Source: Paenibacillus_V sp046244365 (GTDB lineage Bacteria > Bacillota > Bacilli > Paenibacillales > NBRC-103111). From it: DNA of 64,000 bases. Every line of letters starts with the position of its first letter. Positions within the stretch are counted from its first letter, which is position 1. A program made the position numbers and the translations under genes. Shown here in pieces: positions 48,800 through 56,690 of the stretch. The stretch is taken from contig NZ_CP176395.1 of the NCBI RefSeq assembly GCF_046244365.1, forward strand, positions 8,432,001 through 8,496,000, written 5' to 3'. The notes beneath the pieces were generated by a model. The model saw nothing but the letters and a program-made list of their open reading frames with translations, was not told the DNA's origin and made no database searches.

Positions 48800-50086
48800 T
48801 TACGAAGCTGAGTTTTTGACCTTTTTGTTCATGGTTGCCCCGCTCTTCGCATCGAGCGTTTCGAGGAACTCGATGTTCGTTTTGGAGTCACCCAGCTTCT
48901 TGATGAAAGCCTCGGTAAAATCGTGCGAATCCTGCATATTTTTGCGGACCGCCCAAATTTTTTCGAGCTCTTCTTTGGTCAGCAGCATCTCTTCGCGGCG
49001 CGTGCCCGATCTGCGGATGTCGATAGCCGGGAATATGCGCTTCTCCGCCAGTTTACGGTCAAGATGCAGCTCAAGATTGCCCGTACCTTTAAATTCTTCA
49101 TAAATGACGTCATCCATCCGCGAGCCCGTCTCCACAAGAGCCGTAGCCAAAATCGTCAGGCTTCCGCCTTCTTCGATGTTCCGCGCCGCGCCGAAAAACC
49201 GTTTCGGCCGATGGAACGCGCCCGGATCGATACCGCCCGAGAGCGTGCGTCCGGATGGAGGTACGACGAGGTTGTACGCGCGCGCAAGCCGCGTGATGCT
49301 GTCCAGCAAAATGACGACATCCTTCTTATGCTCGACAAGCCGCTGCGCCCTCTCAAGCACAAGCTCCGCCACTTTAATATGATTCTCCGGAAGCTCATCG
49401 AATGTCGAAGCGACGACTTCGCCCTTGACCGAACGCTGCATATCCGTCACTTCCTCCGGCCGCTCGTCAATAAGCAGAACAAACAGCTCGATTTCCGGAT
49501 AGTTGGTCGAAATGCTGTTCGCTATTTCTTTAAGCAGCAGCGTCTTCCCTGCCTTCGGAGGAGCCACGATCAAACCGCGTTGGCCCAAGCCGACAGGAGC
49601 CAGCAGGTCCATCACACGGGTGGACAGTACGTTTGGAGACGTCTCCAAAACGATCTTCTTCTGCGGATAAAGCGGCGTGAGCGCAGGAAAATGAAGCCGC
49701 TCCGATGCCGTCTCCGGCTTTTCGCCGTTTACGGCCTCTACATGCAGCAATCCGAAATACCGCTCGTTCTCTTTAGGCGGGCGGCATTTGCCCGATACGC
49801 GGTCGCCCGAGCGCAGATCGAATTTACGAATTTGCGAGGCGGAAATATAAATGTCCTCGGCGCTAGGGAGGTAGTTGATCGGACGCAAAAATCCGAAGCC
49901 CTCCTGCAGGATGTCCAGGATGCCCTCCATAAACATCAAGCCGCCTTTTTCCGCTTGAGCCCGTAGAATGGCAAAAATAAGTTCTTTTTTCTTCATCTGG
50001 CTGTAATTCGTAATTTGATGAGTTTTGGCCAATTTGTAAAGTTCGTTAAGCTTGAGCGCTTCGAGCTCAGCCAAGTGCAGGTCCAT
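48800..50086 (-). CDS. rho: Transcription termination factor Rho
   Basis: Rho is the hexameric RNA helicase that ends untranslated transcripts. The 428 residues have an N-terminal SAP-like helical domain (LAELEALKLNELYKLAK), a cold-shock-type RNA-binding domain with EGFGFLR, Walker A APPKAGKT (175-182), the Q-loop and the R-loop region GGIDPGAFHRPKRFFGAA. ATG 50086 aligns with Bacillus Rho and follows GGTGG; the frame opens to 50152. A 233-base leader, pyrimidine-rich on the sense strand, precedes it. Confidence 0.96.
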   Translation of the reverse strand: MDLHLAELEALKLNELYKLAKTHQITNYSQMKKKELIFAILRAQAEKGGLMFMEGILDILQEGFGFLRPINYLPSAEDIYISASQIRKFDLRSGDRVSGKCRPPKENERYFGLLHVEAVNGEKPETASERLHFPALTPLYPQKKIVLETSPNVLSTRVMDLLAPVGLGQRGLIVAPPKAGKTLLLKEIANSISTNYPEIELFVLLIDERPEEVTDMQRSVKGEVVASTFDELPENHIKVAELVLERAQRLVEHKKDVVILLDSITRLARAYNLVVPPSGRTLSGGIDPGAFHRPKRFFGAARNIEEGGSLTILATALVETGSRMDDVIYEEFKGTGNLELHLDRKLAEKRIFPAIDIRRSGTRREEMLLTKEELEKIWAVRKNMQDSHDFTEAFIKKLGDSKTNIEFLETLDAKSGATMNKKVKNSAS

Positions 50087-50319
50087 TGCGTTTACCACCA
50101 CACCTATCCATTTGTTTTTATGACGATTTATTTCTTTCCTATCGGTGTACATAAGTAAAAAAGCCGCTTATTCAGAAACGAGAAATGTTGGATAAGCCCG
50201 AGGAAGGGGAAGAAGCAGCATCTTCAGGGAAAAAAGGGGAACTTTCTTGCAATTTCCTCTCTAGCATTGCCTATTCGTTACGAATCTATTCTTCCACGAT
50301 ATTGGCGAAATGCGCTCCA

Positions 50320-51576
50320 CTACAGCTTCTCTCGCCAAATCTCCGCACCCAGACGCGACAGATGATCGACCAAAAAGTCGTAGCCGCGATCGATATATTC
50401 CACGCCGTTCACTTCAGTCACGCCATTCGGGACCGTCAAGCCGGCCACGACAAGCGCCGCTCCCGCACGCAAATCGGTTGCCGTTACTTTGGCGGCTGAC
50501 AACTGCGAGCCTTCGATAATAGCCGAGCGCCCTTCCAGCTTGATGCGCGCCCCCATCCTAAGAAGCTCGGGAACGTGCTTGTAACGGTTGCTGTAGACGT
50601 AATCCGTCATCATGCTGATCCCTCTCGCTTGCGTAAGCAGGCTGGTCATCGGAGACTGGATGTCGGTTGCGAATCCGGGGTATACGAGCGCTTTCACATC
50701 GACGCTTTCGTACTCCGGCTGTCCTACGACGCGAATCGATTCGTCCATTTCGTAAATATGAACGCCCATTTCCTGAAGCTTGGCGGTAACCGCCTCGAGA
50801 TGCTTCGGAATCACGTTGTCTACGACAACGTCTCCCCGCGTTGCGGCAGCCGCAATCATATAAGTAGCCGCTTGAATGCGATCCGGAATGATGGAATGGC
50901 GGCAGCCGTGAAGCGAATCGACTCCCTCGATCCGAATCGTTTCCGTTCCGGCGCCTTTGATTTTGGCCCCCATTGCGTTAAGAAGCGTGGCGACATCAAT
51001 TATTTCAGGCTCTTTGGCCGCATTTTCAATGATCGTAGCGCCTTTGGCACGAGAGGCCGCAAGCATAATATTAATCGTCGCGCCTACGCTGACGACGTCC
51101 AAATAAATTTTGGCTCCTTGGAGCCTCTTGGCGCGAATATGGATAGCGCCGTATTCGTTGCTCACTTCCGCACCCAGCGCTTCAAAGCCTTTGATGTGCT
51201 GATCGATCGGCCGCGGTTCAAAGTTGCAGCCGCCCGGCAGACCGATGACCGCTTCGCCGAACCGGCCCAGCAGCGCACCCATCATATAGTATGACGCTCT
51301 CAGCTTCTTTACGTTGCCGTTAGGCATCGCAATCGGCCGAAGCGAGGTAGGATCGATTTTCATTTGATCGCCTTGACGTTCAATAACCGCTCCAAGCTCC
51401 GTAAGCAGCTCGGTATAAATGTTTACGTCGCTAAGCTCCGGCAAATTATCCAGAATGACGGGCGACTCCGCCAATATAGCCGCAGGAATCAGCGCAATTG
51501 CGCTATTTTTGGCGCCGCTGATCGGAACCGTGCCCCGCAGCGGTCTTCCTCCTGCTATCATCAACTTCTCACTCAC
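50320..51576 (-). CDS. murA: UDP-N-acetylglucosamine 1-carboxyvinyltransferase (MurA family)
   Basis: MurA makes the first committed step of peptidoglycan synthesis. The 418 residues contain the phosphoenolpyruvate-binding GAKNSA loop and the active-site cysteine C117 in LPGGCNFEPRPIDQH, so fosfomycin sensitivity is expected. By position next to rho and fbaA it corresponds to Bacillus murAB (murZ). The start is GTG 51576, with GGGGG upstream; the frame to 51627 lacks a ribosome site. Confidence 0.94.
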   Translation of the reverse strand: MSEKLMIAGGRPLRGTVPISGAKNSAIALIPAAILAESPVILDNLPELSDVNIYTELLTELGAVIERQGDQMKIDPTSLRPIAMPNGNVKKLRASYYMMGALLGRFGEAVIGLPGGCNFEPRPIDQHIKGFEALGAEVSNEYGAIHIRAKRLQGAKIYLDVVSVGATINIMLAASRAKGATIIENAAKEPEIIDVATLLNAMGAKIKGAGTETIRIEGVDSLHGCRHSIIPDRIQAATYMIAAAATRGDVVVDNVIPKHLEAVTAKLQEMGVHIYEMDESIRVVGQPEYESVDVKALVYPGFATDIQSPMTSLLTQARGISMMTDYVYSNRYKHVPELLRMGARIKLEGRSAIIEGSQLSAAKVTATDLRAGAALVVAGLTVPNGVTEVNGVEYIDRGYDFLVDHLSRLGAEIWREKL

Positions 51577-51857
51577 ACTACGAATCCCCCTACTGCATCT
51601 GCATGTTCTCCAGTCTTCGGCAGGCACCGCAGTGCCGGCCTGCAGCCGTCTATCAAGGATCGAGATGCAGCCGCCAACAACCTAGCAAACTAGCACGTCT
51701 CATCCGTTAAGTAAACGCAGCGAAAAACTCCGAAGGGCGCGCCAAAACGTTTATCCGACACGTCCTTCGGGCGGCCGCGGACTGAAATTTGCTTAAACCC
51801 TACTAAAGATATGCCTTATAGCGGCCTTCACTTAAAGTGCCGGCATCTCCATGGAAA

Positions 51858-51912
51858 AATAATCAAAGGAAGAGCATTGCTTTTGACGGCAATGCCTTCC
51901 CTTTGATTATAT
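51858..51912 (-). terminator. Terminator after fbaA
   Basis: AATCAAAGG, GAAGGCATTGC and its complement form a 20-base stem on the minus strand with TTTTTCC after it. Between it and murA (51577-51857) there is another terminator-like stem, CCGAAGG/CCTTCGG with AGTTTTT (51778-51727), and nothing gene-like. Confidence 0.85.
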
Positions 51913-51956
51913 GCCAGACGTCTTCCTATAAGACGACGTCTCCGTACATTTTGAAA

Positions 51957-52811
51957 TTACGCTTGGTTTGCGCTTCCGAACAATTCGATTTTGGATTTGA
52001 CGACCTCGACCATCGCTTGACGGGCTGGCGTGAGGTATTTGCGGGGATCGTATACTTTCGCGTCTTTAGCGAGCGCTTCGCGGATCGCTTCCGTGCAGGC
52101 AACTTGATTTTCCGTGTTGACGTTGATTTTGCCCACGCCTGCAAGAATCGATTTGCGGATCATTTCGTCCGGTACGCCCGAACCGCCGTGAAGCACAACC
52201 GGAACCGGAATCGCGCTCGACACTTTCTCGATAATGTCGAAATGGATGTTCGGTTCGCCGGCATACATGCCGTGCGCCGTTCCTACTGCGATCGCCAAAC
52301 AGTCAACGCCCGTTTCTTCATAGAAACGAATCGCTTCCTCCGGCTTAGCCAAATTTGCATTCTCTTCGTCAACGCTGATGTCGTCCTCAACGCCGCCGAT
52401 CGTTCCGAGCTCGCCCTCGACGGAAACGCCCATTGCACGCGCCGCCTTCACGACTTCTTTCGTCAAACGAATGTTGTCCTCGAAGGAATGATGAGACCCG
52501 TCGAACATAACCGAACTGAAGCCTGCGCGGATACATTTCATAGCCACTTCAAACGTGCTGCCGTGGTCGAGATGAAGCGCAATCGGAAGGCCGCTTTGCT
52601 TAGCCGCCGCTTCCGCGATCGCTACTGTATATTCAATGCCCATATACTTCAGCGCGCCTTCGCTTACTCCAAAAATAAACGGGGAGTTCAGCTCTTTCGC
52701 CGCCTGGGTAATGGCCTGTGCGAATTCCAGATTGTTCATATTGAATTGACCGACCGCAAATTTGTTGGCTTTCGCCTTTGGCAAAAATTCGTTCATTGAA
52801 ACGAGTGGCAT
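51957..52811 (-). CDS. fbaA: Class II fructose-bisphosphate aldolase
   Basis: FbaA splits fructose 1,6-bisphosphate in glycolysis using zinc. The 284 residues show the metal-binding LHLDHG, the catalytic region MFDGSHH, zinc ligands in VGTAHGMY and VLHGGSG, and the phosphate-binding GVGKINVNT. AAGGAGGAC precedes the ATG. A promoter (TTATCA, 17 bases, TATAAT, near 52965-53000) lies in the 282-base gap after spo0F. Confidence 0.97.
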   Translation of the reverse strand: MPLVSMNEFLPKAKANKFAVGQFNMNNLEFAQAITQAAKELNSPFIFGVSEGALKYMGIEYTVAIAEAAAKQSGLPIALHLDHGSTFEVAMKCIRAGFSSVMFDGSHHSFEDNIRLTKEVVKAARAMGVSVEGELGTIGGVEDDISVDEENANLAKPEEAIRFYEETGVDCLAIAVGTAHGMYAGEPNIHFDIIEKVSSAIPVPVVLHGGSGVPDEMIRKSILAGVGKINVNTENQVACTEAIREALAKDAKVYDPRKYLTPARQAMVEVVKSKIELFGSANQA

Positions 52812-53075
52812 AAAACGTCCTCCTTAAGGTTTTGCGTAAGCAACGGTCCTGCAGACTCCTTCGACGCGCGATTGAACGGCGATCATCCGTGTCTCGTCCT
52901 GTAGCTGTAGTTTCGGTTTACGAGCTTTTCGAAATTACAGAAATGCATACGCTCTTTGTTTTCGTCTGATGTATTATAACACATGTCCCGTTAAATGATA
53001 ACCAAGCTTCCATGACCCGCATTCCCATGCGGCGGCCGCACCTTCACGAGACTTGAGACTGATAAACAAATAAAA

Positions 53076-53097
53076 ATGATCCTTTTGCAAGGATCAT
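53076..53097 (-). terminator. Terminator overlapping the end of spo0F
   Basis: ATGATCCTT, GCAA loop, AAGGATCAT and TTTTATTTG on the minus strand. The spo0F stop codon (53096-53094) lies within the first arm. Confidence 0.85.
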
Positions 53098-53480
53098 ACG
53101 GCGTAACCCGGAGAAGGGCTGTTCAACTGGTTGTTTACGGCAATCCGCATTTCGTCGATATCGAACGGCTTCGTAAAATGCATCAGCGCCCCCAGCTCGG
53201 TCGCTTCCCGGATCATATCGAGCTCTCCATAGGCGGTCATCATGATTACTTTGATCGCTGGGTTGATTCTCTTGATGTGCTTCAAGATGTCGAGACCGTC
53301 CATCCCCGGGATTTTCATGTCCAGCAAAACCAGGTCGGGCGTCTCCGTCTTTACAATTTCGAGTGCGAGTTTCCCGTTTGATGCTTGAAACGTCCGGTAG
53401 CCTTCGGATCCAAACACTTCCATCAGCAATACCCGGATGCCATTCTGGTCGTCAACGATCAGTATTTTTTTCTTAACCAA
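53094..53480 (-). CDS. spo0F: Sporulation phosphorelay response regulator Spo0F
   Basis: Spo0F is the single-domain relay protein that accepts phosphate from sporulation kinases and passes it to Spo0B. The TTG start at 53480 (MVKKKILIVDDQNG), behind GGAGG, gives 128 residues. With this start the phospho-accepting Asp is D54 (VLLDMKIPGMDG), the switch Thr is T82 and the Lys is K104 (FTKPF), the same numbering as B. subtilis Spo0F. It lies between pyrG and fbaA as in Bacillus. Confidence 0.95.
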   Translation of the reverse strand: MVKKKILIVDDQNGIRVLLMEVFGSEGYRTFQASNGKLALEIVKTETPDLVLLDMKIPGMDGLDILKHIKRINPAIKVIMMTAYGELDMIREATELGALMHFTKPFDIDEMRIAVNNQLNSPSPGYAV

Positions 53481-53539
53481 AACGTATACCCTCCTCGAAC
53501 GGAATGGCTGACTTGTCGGCCCATCCACATTGAGTATAT

Positions 53540-53571
53540 AGTTTCGCTAAAAAAAACGAGAATCCTTCTCG
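53540..53571 (-). promoter_or_regulatory. Possible sigma-H promoter overlapping a hairpin upstream of spo0F
   Basis: GAAGGATTC (53568-53560), 11 bases and AGCGAAACT (53548-53540) fit a sigma-H site with one or two mismatches per element. The -35 lies in a CGAGAA-GGA-TTCTCG hairpin followed by TTTTTTTT, which also looks like a terminator. Confidence 0.45.
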
Positions 53572-53629
53572 GCCGCAAAAAGAAATTGAAGAGTTTTACA
53601 AAAAAGTGAGCAATGACCGGAAATCGAAA

Positions 53630-53676
53630 CAGCCGCTCCGGAACAGCAAGCGGTAATTTGCTGTTTCGAAACGGCT
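53630..53676 (-). terminator. Terminator-like hairpin after pyrG
   Basis: CAGCCGTTTCGAAACAGCAA pairs imperfectly with TTGCTGTTCCGGAGCGGCTG and is followed by TTTCGATTT on the minus strand. Confidence 0.6.
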
Positions 53677-53695
53677 GAAAAGGGATATAGAACGG

Positions 53696-55297
53696 TTATT
53701 GCTGCTGCAGAAGCGCTGCTTTCACGAATTCGCGGAACAGCGGCTGCGGACGGTTCGGACGGGACGTAAATTCCGGATGGAATTGTACGGCCAGGAACCA
53801 CGGATGCTCCGGCATCTCGATGATTTCGACGAGACGGCCATCCGGAGACGTTCCGGTAATTTTCAGGCCGGCCGCCTCGATAGCTTCGCGGTACTCGTTG
53901 TTGAACTCGTACCGGTGACGATGACGCTCGTACACGAGCTCGTCCTCGTAGCACTGCATGGCAAGCGTTCCTTCCCCGATTTTGCAAGGGTAAAGGCCCA
54001 AACGCATCGTGCCGCCCAAATCCTCGATATCTTTCTGCTCGGGGAGCAGGTCGATGATCGGATATGGCGTCGTCGGGTTGATCTCCGAACTGTTCGCACC
54101 CTCAAGCCGAACTACGTTGCGCGCATATTCGATGACGGCTACCTGCATGCCGAGGCAAATGCCGAAGAACGGAATTTTTTGCTCGCGGGCATAGCGGATC
54201 GCCATGATTTTGCCTTCGATTCCGCGATCGCCGAAGCCCCCCGGCACGAGAATGCCTTGTACGCCGCCAAGCAGCTCGTCCACATTATTCTCATAAATAT
54301 CCTCGGCGTTCACCCAGCGGATGTTTACCTCGGTATTGCTCGCGAAGCCCGCATGCGACAAGGCCTCGACAATGCTCAAATAAGCGTCGTGAAGCGCCAC
54401 GTACTTGCCCACGATGGCAATTTCGGTTTTGTGCTGAAGCTGCTTGATCCGCTGCACCATGCTCTCCCAGCCCGTCATATCGGGCGGGTTGGTCGTCAGC
54501 TTCAAATGATTGACAACGATATCATCAAGCCCCTGCTCGCGCAGCGCAAGCGGAACGTCGTACAACGTTTCGGCGTCCAGACACTCCACCACTGCGTTCG
54601 GGTCGATGTCGCAGAAAAGCGCCATTTTACGTTTCAGATCTTCGGACAACGGATGCTCCGAACGGCAGACGATGACATTCGGTTGAATGCCGATGCTGCG
54701 CAGCTCCTTGACGCTATGCTGGGTCGGCTTCGTTTTGACTTCGCCCGCCGCTTTAATATAAGGAATAAGCGTCACGTGAATATACATGACGTTGTCGCGC
54801 CCGATATCGCTCTTGATTTGACGGATAGCCTCCAGGAACGGCAAGCTCTCGATATCGCCGACCGTACCGCCGATCTCGGTAATGACCACATCGGACTGCG
54901 CTTCGCGGCCTGCGCGGAACACGCGGTCCTTAATTTCGTTCGTAATGTGAGGAATGACCTGTACCGTTCCGCCCAAATATTCGCCGCGGCGTTCTTTGGT
55001 AATGACGGAAGAATAAATTTTGCCGGTCGTGACGTTGCTGTTCTTCGTCAAATTGATATCGATGAAACGTTCGTAATGGCCGAGGTCAAGATCGGTCTCC
55101 GCGCCGTCGTCCGTTACGAACACTTCGCCATGCTGATAAGGACTCATCGTCCCCGGGTCCACGTTAATGTAAGGATCGAATTTCTGAATCGTCACCTTGA
55201 GTCCCCTGTTTTTAAGCAGCCGTCCAAGCGATGCCGCCGTTATCCCCTTGCCGAGCGAGGAAACGACACCGCCTGTCACAAAGATGTACTTGGTCAT
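53696..55297 (-). CDS. pyrG: CTP synthase
   Basis: PyrG makes CTP from UTP, ATP and glutamine. The 533 residues have the synthetase P-loop GGVVSSLGKG (9-18), the UTP/CTP site around HVTLIPYIKAAGEVKTKPTQ, and a C-terminal glutaminase domain with the nucleophile C381 in GICLGMQ plus the HPEF histidine-glutamate pair. ATG 55297 follows GGGGGG by 7 bases; the frame to 55399 is leader. It is controlled by a CTP-sensing type attenuator upstream. Confidence 0.97.
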   Translation of the reverse strand: MTKYIFVTGGVVSSLGKGITAASLGRLLKNRGLKVTIQKFDPYINVDPGTMSPYQHGEVFVTDDGAETDLDLGHYERFIDINLTKNSNVTTGKIYSSVITKERRGEYLGGTVQVIPHITNEIKDRVFRAGREAQSDVVITEIGGTVGDIESLPFLEAIRQIKSDIGRDNVMYIHVTLIPYIKAAGEVKTKPTQHSVKELRSIGIQPNVIVCRSEHPLSEDLKRKMALFCDIDPNAVVECLDAETLYDVPLALREQGLDDIVVNHLKLTTNPPDMTGWESMVQRIKQLQHKTEIAIVGKYVALHDAYLSIVEALSHAGFASNTEVNIRWVNAEDIYENNVDELLGGVQGILVPGGFGDRGIEGKIMAIRYAREQKIPFFGICLGMQVAVIEYARNVVRLEGANSSEINPTTPYPIIDLLPEQKDIEDLGGTMRLGLYPCKIGEGTLAMQCYEDELVYERHRHRYEFNNEYREAIEAAGLKITGTSPDGRLVEIIEMPEHPWFLAVQFHPEFTSRPNRPQPLFREFVKAALLQQQ

Positions 55298-55320
55298 TAT
55301 GGTACCCCCCGAAAAAATAG

Positions 55321-55429
55321 AAAAAAGTGACACCCGTGAGTCACGGGGCACTTTCAACGTTATCGCTATTATGAACCGTTGCACGTTTAGCCCATGCAAT
55401 AGTTTACTCTGTACGAGTTACGCTGTCAA
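55321..55429 (-). promoter_or_regulatory. pyrG: pyrG promoter, GGG start and attenuator
   Basis: TTGACA (55429-55424), 17 bases and TAAACT (55406-55401) place the start at GGGC (55393-55390). About 36 bases on, AAGTG-CCCCGTGA pairs with TCACGGG-TGTCACTT followed by Ts (55354-55321). This matches the Bacillus pyrG mechanism, in which low CTP makes polymerase stutter on GGG and the extra Gs block the terminator. Confidence 0.8.
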
Positions 55430-55513
55430 GTCGAGCGAACCGGCAAAGCTGGACTCGGCAATTCCCCGTCGCCCGCTGCCATCCCGAGATCTTGAAACGC
55501 ACTGACAGAAAAA

Positions 55514-55579
55514 TAACCCCACAATTGACTCGCGGCCTTCGAAGCCTGTTCCTATTCCTTTGCGGGGAGCCCTGAAACA
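55514..55579 (+). repeat. Dispersed intergenic hairpin repeat, copy 3
   Basis: AACCCCACAATTGACTCG arm, TTCGAAGC centre and CCTTTGCGGGGAGCCCTG arm. It lies between pyrG and rpoE, followed closely by the second shared repeat at 55616. Confidence 0.65.
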
Positions 55580-55615
55580 GGGATAAACGCCTTTCAGCGT
55601 CCTATGGCGCCAGAC

Positions 55616-55639
55616 GTTTACCGAGAAGTCGAACAATCA
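55616..55639 (+). repeat. Second shared repeat GTTTACCGAGAAGTCGAAC, copy A
   Basis: The 24-base block is identical, except for one base, to 58494-58517. Confidence 0.7.
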
Positions 55640-55678
55640 TTTATGAGACTTTAAAGAAAAGGCGGTAAAAACCGCCCC

Positions 55679-56257
55679 TTACTTTTTGCCGTCTTCTTCG
55701 TCGTCGTCGCCATCCTCGTCGTCGAAGTCGTCTTCCTCTTCTTCGCCTTCTTCGATCGCATCGATCTCTTCGTCGATCTCTTCGGCTTCTTCTTCGACCT
55801 CTTCGCCGAACAGGTCGTCTTCCTCTTCTTCCTCTTCGCCGACGTCGTCGCGCTCCGTATCGAAAGCGTCGAAGTCCTCTTCGTCGGCTGTATAGGTTTC
55901 TTCCTCTTCGGTGTAATCCTCTTCGTCGAGATCGTCGTCTTCGTCGTTGATGATTCGCGGACGCTTCGCGCTGCCCATCTCGTCGGATTTATTATCAACC
56001 GGATACCAACGTTTGAGTCCCCATAGGTTGCTGCCTACGCAAGCAAATCTGCCATCCACATTAATCTCCGTGTACAGCTGCGCAATAACCTGCATCACTT
56101 GGTCATCGGAAAAACCTTTGATTTTTGCGATTTCCATCATCAGGTCGCGGTAATAAAACGGCGTGTTGGCAGCCTTCAGCACCTCGAACGCAAGGTCGAC
56201 CATCGGAAGTTCCTTGGCTTGCGTTGCAGGAATTTTGAGCGTGTATTCGCTACTCAA
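55679..56257 (-). CDS. rpoE: RNA polymerase delta subunit
   Basis: Delta sharpens promoter selectivity and helps recycle polymerase in Gram-positives. The 192 residues have the N-terminal HARE-HTH domain (VDLAFEVLKAANTPFYYRDL to NVDGRFACVGSNLWGLKRW) and an extremely acidic, disordered C-terminal half of about 90 residues, almost all Asp and Glu. The TTG at 56257 gives MSSEYTLKIPATQ and is preferred; a GTG three codons earlier lies only 2 bases from GAAGGG. It is next to pyrG as in Bacillus. Confidence 0.92.
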   Translation of the reverse strand: MSSEYTLKIPATQAKELPMVDLAFEVLKAANTPFYYRDLMMEIAKIKGFSDDQVMQVIAQLYTEINVDGRFACVGSNLWGLKRWYPVDNKSDEMGSAKRPRIINDEDDDLDEEDYTEEEETYTADEEDFDAFDTERDDVGEEEEEEDDLFGEEVEEEAEEIDEEIDAIEEGEEEEDDFDDEDGDDDEEDGKK

Positions 56258-56442
56258 TCGGTTCACGTCCCTTCCCTATTCACTACAGGCAGCGGCGCGG
56301 AATACCAAGCGTATGCCGTCCGCCACCGTTATCGTTCGTATCAAGCTTTCGCTAGTTCATCCTCTAGTAAACCCTATTTTATACAAAAATGCAACTGGCT
56401 CTCGAACCCGGGACAAGGGAGTGCCGGAAGACGGACAAAAAT

Positions 56443-56469
56443 AAGCGAAGGCCATGATCGCCTCCGCTT
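56443..56469 (-). terminator. Terminator-like hairpin upstream of rpoE
   Basis: AAGCGGAGGC pairs with GCCTTCGCTT on the minus strand, followed by ATTTTTG. It would end a minus-strand transcript coming from 56.5-56.7 kb. Confidence 0.6.
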
Positions 56470-56503
56470 CGTGACTGTATCCTTGTTGATGGTGATCGGC
56501 CAC

Positions 56504-56605
56504 TCACCACCTCGTCCCAGTAGCAAGAGTTCCGAATTCAACCCTCAAAACCATCCTATGTGGAAAATAGCCCGTTGACACGGCCCGGCGTCTAATTATT
56601 TTCAT
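56504..56605 (-). CDS. Possible 33-residue small protein
   Basis: An ATG with GGGAG 5 bases upstream opens a 33-codon frame, MKIIRRRAVSTGYFP to GTLATGTRW, basic in character and followed 35 bases later by a terminator-like hairpin. There is no homology known to me and no clear promoter. The rest of the 424-base gap 56267-56690 shows no other gene; a weak rpoE promoter (TATAAA near 56383) is possible. Confidence 0.25.
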   Translation of the reverse strand: MKIIRRRAVSTGYFPHRMVLRVEFGTLATGTRW

Positions 56606-56690
56606 GCAGGCTCCCATCTCAATCCAGTTCGGCGACCTGTACATATGATAACTCCATAATTGAAATCATTGCGGCAAGGGGGAAATTCCC

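Noticed and set aside
50185..50499. 104-codon plus-strand frame across the rho-murA gap
   Set aside because: No ribosome site, overlaps the murA 3' end, low-complexity start.
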